Program-made: the position numbers and the translations under genes
The notes under the pieces: model-generated
Database searches by the model: none
Told to the model about the DNA's origin: nothing
What the model saw: only the letters and a program-made list of their open reading frames with translations
Assembly (NCBI RefSeq): GCF_002099425.1
Contig: NW_018344158.1
Location: 4,947,001 to 5,011,000 of the forward strand
From: Phascolarctos cinereus
Taxonomy: Eukaryota; Chordata; Mammalia; Diprotodontia; Phascolarctidae
Length of the DNA stretch: 64,000 nucleotides
Reading direction: 5' to 3'
Part shown: positions 1-64,000 of the stretch, piece after piece
Position numbering within the stretch: the stretch's first letter is position 1
Layout of the letters: each line of letters starts with the position of its first letter

Positions 1-117
1 CCCGCGGTTGGGGAGGTAGTAAGCTTCAGAGGTGGGATCTTGCTGTGGTGAATTTCATGTAGTGGGTGGTTAATAAATGTTTGTTCAATTGAACTGAATG
101 TTTAAACAGAAAAATAA

Positions 118-345
118 ACCTCAGATCCCAGTGGGAGAGGAGCAATGTGCAGTGCAGAGATTGCGGGGCTGGAAGTCAGAGGATCAGGGTTCCAATCCTG
201 GCTGTGCCTTTCGCCCATCTGTGTGGCCTGGGGCAGGCTGCCTCACTTGGTCTTGGGGCCTCACCTTCCTCTCCCCTAGAAAAGGGGGTTGCATTAGCTG
301 GCCTCCACGCTCCCTCCCAGCTCCAAATTGACCTTACCACGGCAC
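118..345 (+). repeat. CORE-SINE/MIR-like SINE
   Basis: Diverged tRNA-derived SINE in plus orientation: 'ggaagtcagaggatcagggttccaatcctggctgtgcc' followed by 'gtgtggcctggggcag' and a 'cctcacttgg' box match the MIR head and core order. Intronic. Confidence 0.5.
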
Positions 346-2654
346 GCCTGCGGTCAGTGTCCTGACTGACATTCCATACAAAACTTGCTCCCGTATAACA
401 GGCTGCAGTGGCCTAGGGATGCCTCATGTGGGTGCACGACACAACCACATTTTAAAAGCAGGCAGGCAGATCGGAGTCCCTCTCAGGGCTTGTGTCTTAG
501 AAGCTAAAGCTCTGGTGGCCTCACTCTCTACAACTGCTTCCAACCTTCATGAGTCTCCTCAGAGGCTTCATTTCTTGTTAAGAGAGTCTCCCTCAGGAAG
601 AGGGTTATGTGCATTCCTATCTCTGATTTGTGTCCTGGCTGCAATTTTTAGAGAAGAGCAAGATTTCTCCAGGCAGAAACGTCAGCCTCATTTGCCTTGG
701 GGAAGCTTTCTAAACACAGTCTGATGCTAAAACCTTTATAGCACCTATAAAGGAGGTTTAAGATAAAAAAGACCATTGTAATTCCCGCCCTTCTTTCATC
801 CGCATATTAAGCACATACACAAAGCAACACTCTAGGGCCTAGAGTCCAGGCCTTGGCTTGGAGGGTTTGGCAAGAGTTGTCACAACAATCGATCTGAAAG
901 CTGACCCATAGTCTCAGCCTCAGTCCACCTCTCCCCACAATCACATGGCCCGGGCTGAGGCTGGAGCTCTCTGCCTAACCATCTGGACATGCTCACCAAC
1001 TGCTGCCTGACCCAGGGAATCTCCCTATGACCTGGGACAAGGCAGCAGCTCTTGGACATTTCTGAAGCGAGCAGAGCCAAAGCTCCCAATCTTTTCAGAG
1101 ACTACTGATTAACTTCAAGAGAACTATCTAGTCTGAGCTCTGTGCTCTTTGTAGAGGCTAGAATTTGATTTTACTCCTGAATTAGTCAATGTGGTCCTGG
1201 GAGAAAGAGCAGGATTAATATCCAGGCCATCGTCAGGTAGATGGTTGCTGACACTCTTCTAGACAGAGTGGTCCAGAATCATATTAGGGAACCAGGCTTT
1301 TCTTAATAGAATCCAGGTTCCCAAGCAGCAGAGCCACGCCTGGATCTCTGGAAAGCAGAATTCAAAAATCATTCTCTTATGTCAAAATAGCCAACACACA
1401 TAAAGTATTTTGCAAGTTTTAAAGCATTCTGTAAATGCTGGCTATTATTATTTCACAGCCTTTTGACCTAGTAAGAGAAACACAATGGTTAGCTAGACTC
1501 CAGTAGAAGTTTTTAAGAACTGAAAAACCAAAGCACCAGCAAGGCAGGAGAGAAAGCTAGGAGAGAGAAGCAAAGATGTGGGGAGAAGAGGGTCTGGTGG
1601 CGCTCTGTTCTCTCTCTCTGGAACTCTGGCTCCATTTGGTGGCATGGTTATTTGGGTCTCTGCCATACCCTCTTTACAAAATTGTTGAGTTCTCTTAGTG
1701 CAGGAATAATGCTATATTTATCTTTGTGTCTTCCTCAGTGCCTAGATCAGTGCTCTGTACTGTCTACTGAACTGAAGCAGAGATCTGGATGTGGTAGGGA
1801 AGGAGGGAAAGAGATGAAGTTTGGATTCCAGGTCAACAGCAGAAACCTCTATTTCCCCTTTAGGGTGAAATCCAGGTCAAGGAAGAGATACAAGGCAGGG
1901 AGAGAATTTTTGATTGAGAGAATTTATTTTCCCTTGTAGGAAAGAATTCTGGAATTCATTTAAGATCTCATCCCTGCTTTCCTATAACAGGAAGAAATGG
2001 AAATGCACCTAAGAAAAAATGAGGAAGAGCAACTGGACTAAATTAAGTCTACCCAGAAGAGGTCTTCAATAAAGGCAAAACAATTTTGAAGGCACATGGG
2101 ACTAACTTACAAAACTAAAAAACCACAGAGGGTATAACTGGAAAAAAAAAAACCCTGAGAGGACACACACACCTGTCCACTTAACTACGCTCCCAACTCT
2201 CTAAATTCTTGGGGAAAATTTTTTCCGCACCCATCAAGGGCACACTTGATGGAAATATCAGAAGGGAAGAAGCAGGCTGCCATGAAGGATTTTCTACAAG
2301 TTTCCATTTTGACATTCATATAAGTGACTAAAAGGTATAGTGAATATGAGAGCTCACTGGGCAGAGAAGGGGGCAAAGAGAAGTTTTGGGGGCATAGAAG
2401 GACACTTCCCAAACAATCTGCTTGCTCTCTTACTCCTAGTCACAGATTGCCGACTATCAAAAGCCACCAGATGCAGAAGAGACAAATGCGTCCTGGAAGG
2501 CTCTTCTCCAACGAGACATCTTTCTTGTAAATGTTAAGGTCATAGATAATTCTTTGGTAAATGAAAACACAAGTTTCACTTCTTCAATGATCCTTTAGTG
2601 ATCAATAGTAAGCAAAGTATCACACAGGAAGATATGCACTCAGAGGCAAAACTA

Positions 2655-2935
2655 CTACTACTGGTACTAATAGTAGCTTACATGTATATATTGCCTACTT
2701 TGTGCCAGGCCCCTGTGGTAAGCACTTTATAGATGCTATTTTATTTGATGCTCAGTGGATCACAACCACCCTGGGAGGTAGATGCTGGTATTTCCATTTT
2801 ACAAATGAGAAAACTGAGGCAAAGAGCAGTTCAGTGACTTGTCCAGAATCACACAGCTAGTAAATGTCTGAGGCTGAATTTGAGGTCAGGTCTTCATAAC
2901 CCTAGGCCCAAGGCTCTGTCTACTGCCACGAGTCT
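2655..2935 (-). repeat. CORE-SINE (MIR/MAR1 type)
   Basis: Nearly full-length, antisense to the plus strand: 'ccattttacaaatgagaaaactgaggc', 'cttgtccagaatcacacagctagtaa' and a terminal 'gctctgtctactgccac' reverse-complement to the MIR/CORE consensus. The 'tttgtgccaggc' LINE-like tail lies at the left end. Confidence 0.75.
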
Positions 2936-3057
2936 AACTGGAAGAGAATCAGATTCCGTGGAGATTCTTAATCTGGGCTCTAAGAGGTCACTGGACAGAT
3001 TTCAGGGGTCTGTAAACTTGGAAGAAAGCAGTCTAGATTGAATGGGGAAAAAGAACT

Positions 3058-3495
3058 ACTTTGGTGGCCAGGTGGTGATAGAAGCTGTGGAGTCAGGAAG
3101 ACTTGGGTTGGAACCTGGCCTCAAAACCTCTGTGACTGCCAGGCCATCACTCAAGCATTCATTCAGACAATGCAGGTCACAAGTGCACATCCTTCCTGGG
3201 GTTGTTGGAATGAGCAATGGAGCTCAGTGTATGAGCAGGAGCTTTCACTATTATTGTCACTGTTCTTCTGCTTCAAGCTTGTGATTTCATTGGTCCAGAG
3301 AAATCTCAGGAAGAAACTCCTGCTCTCAGTGCAGACTGTAATTTGCTCCACAACTTGGAGTCACAGATATATGACTTGGGCATGAAATGACTTGCCCAGG
3401 GTCACACAGCTAGAGGTGTGAGGGGTGGGATGGGAACTCAGGTCTTTCTGGCACCAAGGCCTGCTCTCTCTCCGCTACGTGATGCTGTCACTATT
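3058..3495. repeat. Two SINE remnants in opposite orientation
   Basis: 3058-3240 reads as a plus-strand SINE head ('gagtcaggaagacttgggttggaacctggcctc'). About 3375-3495 reads as a minus-strand SINE ('gacttgcccagggtcacacagctag'). The 100 bases between are unassigned. Confidence 0.55.
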
Positions 3496-4759
3496 ATAAT
3501 AAACATGAGCTTTTATGATTATTACTGTTATTAAAATGAACCCAAGATACAAGTTGTCTCCCTGACCCCAAACCCCACCCTTCTCACACCAATATTCTCA
3601 TGGATCACCACAATCTTCAAGAACAAAAACAAAGTTGTGGGTACTCAAAGGGTAACAGAGATAAATAGTGGTTATAAGGAGGCCCAGGCAGTATCAATTT
3701 GTAAGCAAGCTGTGGCCACAAAGATGTGCTGGAAACGAATGATCAGGAAAGACAACTGGCTAGTTGTGCAACAAGAGCAAAGGATAAAAGGGGGCGGGTC
3801 TCAGGCCCTCCCTGGTATGCTCAATAAATGCTCAGTAAAGGACCTAGAGGAAGAAAGGACTTTGGAGCGCTGGGTAGATCGTCTGTCGAGACAAGAATCA
3901 CACAGAGAAGGCTGCAATCTGCACCAATGAAGGGAGCCCCTCATTCACAAGAGGAGTAGATCATACAAGAATGTCTGAAATGTTGGGAAGGAACCTATGA
4001 AGGTTAGCAATGTCCATGAGTCCAGAGAGTGCACCAAAGCCAGGAAGAAGGAGCTTGTCTGCTCTGGGAGAGGCCTGTGGTCCCTTTCGCTTTCTGCACA
4101 GGCATCCAGAAATGTAGAAGATGAGAAGCCAATCAATTCATTTTGCATACGTTCTAGCAGAAAGGCCACAAACATTTCTCAAGCGCTCAAGTAAATGCCA
4201 GGCTCTGTGCTAAGCACCTATGACCCTCTGTGAGAACAACACACAGACGGGCCAGTTCTGCCCCTGGCCCCAGGGTTGTAGTTACATATGGCCATATAAA
4301 GCTCTCTGTCTCCACACAACATGGTTTGGGAGAGCTGGCAAATGTCTGCTCCAAATCTCCTTGCTTCAGATGACGTTGAGAAGTAAACACAGCCTTTCCC
4401 TGTTCGTAGGACTCTGTCATTTTAACAACTATTCATTTAAGATGAAGTCTGAGCTAGTTTATAAGTGTTTTTGCTGGTTTGTAACTTCAAATAAAAGAGT
4501 ATCCCACCCAGAACTATTTTTCCCCTTCCTCATGACTGGGCTTTGTTTATTGCTGTGGTTTTAATATACATGAAAATGGCTTTTTGAACACTGAGACTGG
4601 GATGGGGGTTACCAAATGTCACCTGCAGCTACAAATCACTTTAAGACCTTAGGTCACTCTAATAAAGATGGGAGAGGAACAGTTTGAGCTCCTGCCCAAA
4701 CAAAGCAGACCTTCAACAGAACTCTGAGAGTTCAAAAGGCATGTGTTGGGAGGAGCCTG

Positions 4760-5310
4760 GCTTGAAGCTCTCCCCAAAATCTCCAATGATCTCTTTATTA
4801 ACAAATCCAATGGCCTTTTCTCAATCTTCTCTGCAGCCCTTGACACAGTCCATCACCTTCTCCTCAATCCAACCCTAACTCTTTTCTCCCTAGGTTTCTG
4901 CAGGCTCTTTATGGTCCCCCTACTTCTCTGACTATTCTTCCCCAGTCTCTTTTGCTGGATCTTCACCCAAGTAGCTCCCCCTAACCACTGATGTCTCCCC
5001 AAGGCTATGGCCTGGACCCTCTTCTCTTTTCTCCCTATACGATTTTGCTCAGAGATCTCATTAGTTCCCATGGATTTAATTACCATCACTAAGCAGATGA
5101 TTCTCAAATCTGTATCCAGCCTCAAGACTTGAATCTCAAACTGAATGTCCCCACAGACACCTTAAATCCCAAATGCCCAGAACAACTTTTTCTCTTCCCC
5201 TCTTCCTAAACTCACCATTTCACATCTCTCTGATTCACTAACCCATTCATGACCCAGTTTTTCCAGACCCTCTGATCCCTCCTCAAACCTCTCACATCTC
5301 TCCCCCCCTA
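4760..5310 (+). repeat. L2 LINE fragment (reverse-transcriptase region)
   Basis: The conceptual plus-strand reading contains L2-like blocks (finger/palm region, 'cttctctgcagcccttgacacagtcc'; 'cccaaggctatggcctggaccctcttctc'; 'gcagatgattctcaaatctg' at the YADD position). It is heavily decayed and is followed directly by a second L2 copy in the same orientation. Confidence 0.7.
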
Positions 5311-5319
5311 ACCTTCTCA

Positions 5320-6940
5320 GCTGAGATCTTGGCCTCAAACTTCACTGAAGAAACTGAGGCCGTTCACCGAGAGCTTCCTCTTCTCCCCTCTTCCTCACCT
5401 CATTACTCAGAGGCCACTCTCTCCTCCCCCCCGCCCCGTCCATACAGCCAATGAGCCTACCTTCCCACTGATCTTTAGTCTCTCCTTGTTTACTGGTTGC
5501 TTCCCTCCCACCTACAAACATCCTCATGTCACCTTCATTCTTATCTGCCCATCCCCACTTGCTGTCATCTCATCTTCTCTCCTCTTTTTGTGGCTAAACC
5601 TAAAAAGCCATTCACAATCACAGGACCTCCACTTCCCTTTCTCTTCCCCCCTTCTTAACTCTCTACAGCAGCCTGGTTTCTGACCTCCTCATTTACCTAA
5701 AACTGGTCTCTTCAGAGTCACCAATGATCTCCTAATTGACAAGTCTGACGGCCTCTTCCCAACTCTAAACTTTGTGACTGTTAATCACCCTGTTCTCCGC
5801 GATTTTTCTTCTCTCTGGGTTTTCAGGACACCCTTCTTTCCTGGATCACCTCCTATCTATCTGACTGATTCTTCTCCATCTCTTTGCTGGATCTTCATCT
5901 AGTTCAGACTCACTTGCTGCGGGTGTCCCCCAGACTCTGTCCTGGGCCCTCTTGTCTCCTTTTGTACCATTTCACTTGGTGATGTCATCGTCTCTCATGG
6001 ATTCTATTGTCATCTCTATGCTGATGATTCTCAGACCCAATCCTTACCTCTTTCTTAACCTCTAGCTTCACATCTTCAACTGCCTGCTGAGCATCTCAGG
6101 ACGGATCGCCACAAACATCTTGAGCACAATGCATCTGAGCATGAGTCCATTATCTTTTCACCTAAACCCTCCCTTCTTCACTCTCCTAGTACTGGTGAAA
6201 GCATCACCATCTGCCCAGTCACCAGGCTCACAAATCTGGTGTCATTCTCGATTCCTTCTATCTCACTGCCCATATCCAATCTGTTGCCAAGTCTTGACTC
6301 TACCTTCATAACATCTCTTGTACGTGCCCCGCCCCTGCCACCCCCACCATCTCCTCTGACACTGCCAGCCACTTTGTTCAGGCCCTGATCTTTTTATGTC
6401 TGGATTCTTTTTTTTTTTTTTCTGGTGAGGCAATCAGGGTTAAGTGACTTGCCTAGGGTCACACAGACTATGTCTGGATTCTTGCAGTAACCTTCTGGTT
6501 GGAATCCCTGCCTTAAGTCGCTTCTTACTCCAATCCATTCTCCACTCAGGTACTAAAGTGATCTTTCTAAAGTGCATGTCTGACCACCTCACTCCCCTAC
6601 TCATTCAACTTCTGTGGCTCCCTATTACCTCCAAAATCAACTATAAAATCATCTGTTTGGTGTTCAAAGCCATACCCTCCCCACCTTACCAGTCTTTTTA
6701 CACCTTAAATCTCTCCCCATCCCACACACTTACTCTTCAGTCTAGTGACACTAAACTCCTTACTGTTCCATGAACAAGACACTCTATCTCTTGGTTCTGG
6801 GCATTTTCTCTGGTTGTTCTCTGTGCCTGTCTGTCTCTGTCTCTGTCTTTCTCTCTCCTCCCTCATCTCAGCCTCCTGGCTTCCCTAGCTTCCTTCAAAT
6901 CCCAAATAAAACCCACCTTCCGTAAGAAGGTGCTCAACAT
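5320..6940 (+). repeat. L2 LINE fragment (RT C-terminal part to near 3' end)
   Basis: Plus-strand L2. Starts at 'cttggcctcaaacttcactgaagaaactgaggc', passes 'gggtgtcccccagactctgtcctgggccct' (GCPPDSVLGP) and a YADD reverse-transcriptase motif at 6017-6028 (HLYADDSQ), then 'ctggattcttgcagtaacc' and the 'cttccttcaaatcccaaataaaacccacctt' 3' block. A truncated SINE interrupts it at 6410-6468. Not coding any longer. Confidence 0.85.
6410..6468 (-). mobile_element. 5'-truncated tailed SINE with 15-bp target duplication
   Basis: A poly-T run followed by 'ggcaatcagggttaagtgacttgcctagggtcacacag' is the tail and 3' part of the marsupial tRNA-type SINE, lying on the minus strand inside the L2. The identical 15-mer tatgtctggattctt flanks it at 6395-6409 and 6469-6483, the signature of L1-driven target-primed insertion. 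Confidence 0.9.
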
Positions 6941-6944
6941 ATAG

Positions 6945-8450
6945 CCTGCACGGCCACGTACTCTCTATGGATAATCATGGAACATCAGAAGAAGAGGAAA
7001 TCACACCGCCCCAGAGATGGCCAAGAGGGAAGCCACAGCTGAGTGGCAAGATGGGTCTCAGCTTATCTGGAAGATTCCCCAGAGCTGCTTTCTCAAGGTC
7101 CTGCAGCACCCATCTTAGCTCAAGACCCCTCACTGCTTCTCCCGAGTCCATCTGCTATCATCTCAGGGACCACACGGATCCCTTGAGGGGCCATGGGGCC
7201 ACAGGGGCTATTCTCCAGGAAATCAGTCTTCTCTCTGGCCACCTCAGTAGCACCATGCTCTATACTTCTGTGTGTCTAAAGCTCTTCAGAAAGCAGAGCC
7301 AAATCCAAAGGTGTGTGACTAGCCATGGCTCAGGCACATTCTCACATGTGAGCTTCTTGGAGGGGCCTAACCTTTACTTGGGGAGACACCCTTCATGGCA
7401 CAACAAAGATTTTTAGCATTCTTAACCTGGTCAATAAGGAGTTAACTCTTACTAGGCCCCTTTTAGGCAGAGAGGAGGGAGAAAATTCGAAATGCTTCCA
7501 TGGCAAACCAATTTTATGAACTTTTCTGCTCCTGTCAAGTTAAAGGAAGAGAGAATCAAAGGAGGCTCATGTCACTTACAATGTGTTCAGTGTGGAAGAA
7601 AGTATTAATGTGTGAGAAACATTAGTGTGAAAGCTCCTTCTGGAGGCTGGGCCAGGTGAGCGGCCTCTCCTCCAACCTGAGGCTGGGAGCAATGTCTGTG
7701 TGTAGGCCCAGCTGGCCACTCTGACGCATGCATCTGTACAGCAGAAAACATGGGAGGGGAATAAGTTGGCAAGAGATAACACTGATTCCATGCCACCACC
7801 CTAAAACAGAATTGCTTCAGAATATTCGGAAAGACTGAGACTTGAGAGGAACAGAGGCTGCAGAGAGAGCTTAAGCACATTGTTACGACAATTAAAGAGA
7901 GCAGTTCATCGAGGCCATGCAAGCACTCGGGGGAAGCAAAAGGGATGGAACTAAAACCAAGAAGGTTGTTTTAAATGTGCAGCATCAGTTCTGTGAGGAA
8001 TCTGGGTGTTTTTAAGTTGGGATTTTTCCTTTCCTTCCCATTTTGGGGGGCCACCCTCACCAGCTCTAAGCTGGCAGTTGTGCCAGGTATGAGTGGCTAC
8101 CTTCAGGAGTAAAAACAAAGGCAGCTTCTGGCCAGCTTCACACAGGGAAGCAGAGCCGGCGGGTGTGTGCAGGAGGCAGAGATGGTCACCTTCTCAGAGG
8201 GTCTGGCCAGTCTGGCTTCCACCCCTGAGCCTCCTCAAAGCTGCCAGGCCAGCAACACTCTGAAAGTGAGGTCAGCTACAAGAAATACGAGGGATAATAG
8301 TGCACGCGGGTTCCCTGGGACGGCTAACAGGCTAATGAGGGAGAGGCCCTGCAGCAACAGACCCTGCACCTTTAAAACTGGAAAAAGCAGGTCAAAAATA
8401 ATCACCTAGCTCTGACTCTGTGTGCCACGGAAATAAAATAGAAGCACATC
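6945..8450. other. Intron sequence, nothing recognised
   Basis: Part of the intron after exon ~40. No exon, SINE or LINE that I can name. Several open stretches exist on both strands but lack homology or codon pattern. Confidence 0.5.
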
Positions 8451-8457
8451 TTATATA

Positions 8458-8541
<84 letters not shown>

Positions 8542-8580
8542 TTATCCAATATAAATATATATATATATATATAAAAATAT
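8451..8580. repeat. Compound (TA)n-(CA)n-(TA)n microsatellite
   Basis: About 50 bases of alternating AT (8452-8502), about 29 of CA (8503-8531), a short spacer, then a second AT run (8553-8572). Likely polymorphic. Confidence 0.95.
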
Positions 8581-8825
8581 GAGAAAAGATCTGGTCAGTT
8601 ATTGTAAGGCAAATAACAAGAAATAAAGCATGCGAGTTAGCTCTGTTTCTATATGTTCTAAACTGAAGGGGATGTTCTGTCTACAAATGGTAAGACATTG
8701 GCTCTTGGTGAGAACATTTACCAAAATACCATTTTAATTCTGAAAGTAGTCTATTTTCTTGAGAGGAAAAAGGCAAATAGAAACACATTTTTCAGCTTCC
8801 TGAACAGAAGTGACTGTTCCTTTGG

Positions 8826-9062
8826 AAAATTCTCTGTCTCTGTCTCACCTCCCGCCCTCCCTGCCCATGTCTCTCATTCTCTCTCTGTGTCCCCCTCTCT
8901 GTCTTTCTCACTCTGTCTCTCCCTCCTCTCTTCCCCATCTATCTCTCATTCTCTCTCTCCCCCTGTCTCTTTTATTCTCTGTTTCTCTCAGTCTCTCTGT
9001 CTGTCTCTGTCTCTCCCTCTCTCTCCCCTTCTGTCTATCTCTGACCCTCATTCTGTCTCTCA
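8826..9062. repeat. Pyrimidine-rich (TCTCTG/TCTC)n low-complexity tract
   Basis: Imperfect TCTCTGTCTC and TCTCCC repeats over about 235 bases, ending about 290 bases from exon ~40 (downstream in gene sense). Open frames within it are compositional. Confidence 0.9.
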
Positions 9063-9327
9063 TTAGCTCATCTGCCAGAAAGAAATTCAGCTTTCCAGCT
9101 GCTTGGTCTTCATTTCCTTTCCACCTCTGAAGACCAGTGTCCCTCTCCTTTCCCCTGGCCAAAATGGTCTTCATATTTTCCCAAGACCACCCCACCTGAA
9201 GTCCCCAGTGCCCCCTTTGGAAGGCTGCTGGCCCTGACTTGTGGCTTTCATGCTAAGAATGGACATCCTGGTGTTCTACCAGCCCTGTCTTCCTGGCTAC
9301 CACAATAACAAACACAGAGCTCAATCA

Positions 9328-64000
<54,673 letters not shown>

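Noticed and set aside
8698-9195. Open frames on both strands (Ser/Leu-rich and Arg/Glu-rich)
   Set aside because: Artefacts of the (TCTC)n tract at 8826-9062.

Overview
This window is vertebrate genomic DNA and most likely marsupial. The repeats point that way: tRNA-headed SINEs beginning with a 'cagctaggtggc' head and ending in a poly-A tail (WSINE1/SINE1 type), CORE-SINEs (MIR/MAR1 type), many L2 3' ends, CR1/L3 remnants, hAT elements and L1 pieces. The tail-carrying SINEs look like the type common in Australian marsupials, but I cannot fix the species.

One gene accounts for all the recognisable coding sequence: the middle-to-late third of CACNA1D, the pore-forming alpha-1D subunit of the CaV1.3 L-type calcium channel, on the minus strand. 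It reads from about 63.6 kb down to 9.35 kb. Twenty-two exons can be placed to the base. All have AG acceptors and GT donors, and their reading phases interlock without a stop. They encode repeat III from S1 to S6, the III-IV linker, repeat IV, the EF-hand region and the start of the pre-IQ region. By order they match human exons 21 to 40. Exons 1-20 lie beyond the right edge, and the IQ-domain exon and the rest of the C-terminus lie beyond the left edge. CACNA1D is preferred over CACNA1C because of diagnostic stretches such as [28 protein letters not shown] and [11 protein letters not shown].

The main functional interest is alternative splicing. Two 60-nt versions of the IIIS2 exon (59680-59739 and 59540-59599) lie only 80 nt apart. 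Two 84-nt versions of the IVS3 exon (30375-30458 and 29757-29840) lie 534 nt apart. A 51-nt optional exon (22146-22196) encodes 17 residues of the IVS3-S4 extracellular loop. All are multiples of three, so the choices change voltage-sensor and loop sequence without breaking the frame.

The rest is intron. 1-9.3 kb: two L2 reverse-transcriptase fragments, SINEs and microsatellites. 9.5-13.6 kb: L2 3' ends (one holding a 25-bp minisatellite), a hAT element and a CR1/L3 tail. 18.2-20.5 kb: an L1 ORF2 end. 22.2-29.8 kb and 30.5-43.7 kb: old SINE/LINE remnants and one possible solo LTR. 45.5-59.5 kb: nested SINEs, L1 pieces, a 19-bp tandem array and a hAT element with intact target duplications. 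59.1-61.9 kb: a cluster of same-sense SINEs. I see no second gene, RNA gene, CRISPR array or undescribed system. The gene looks intact.
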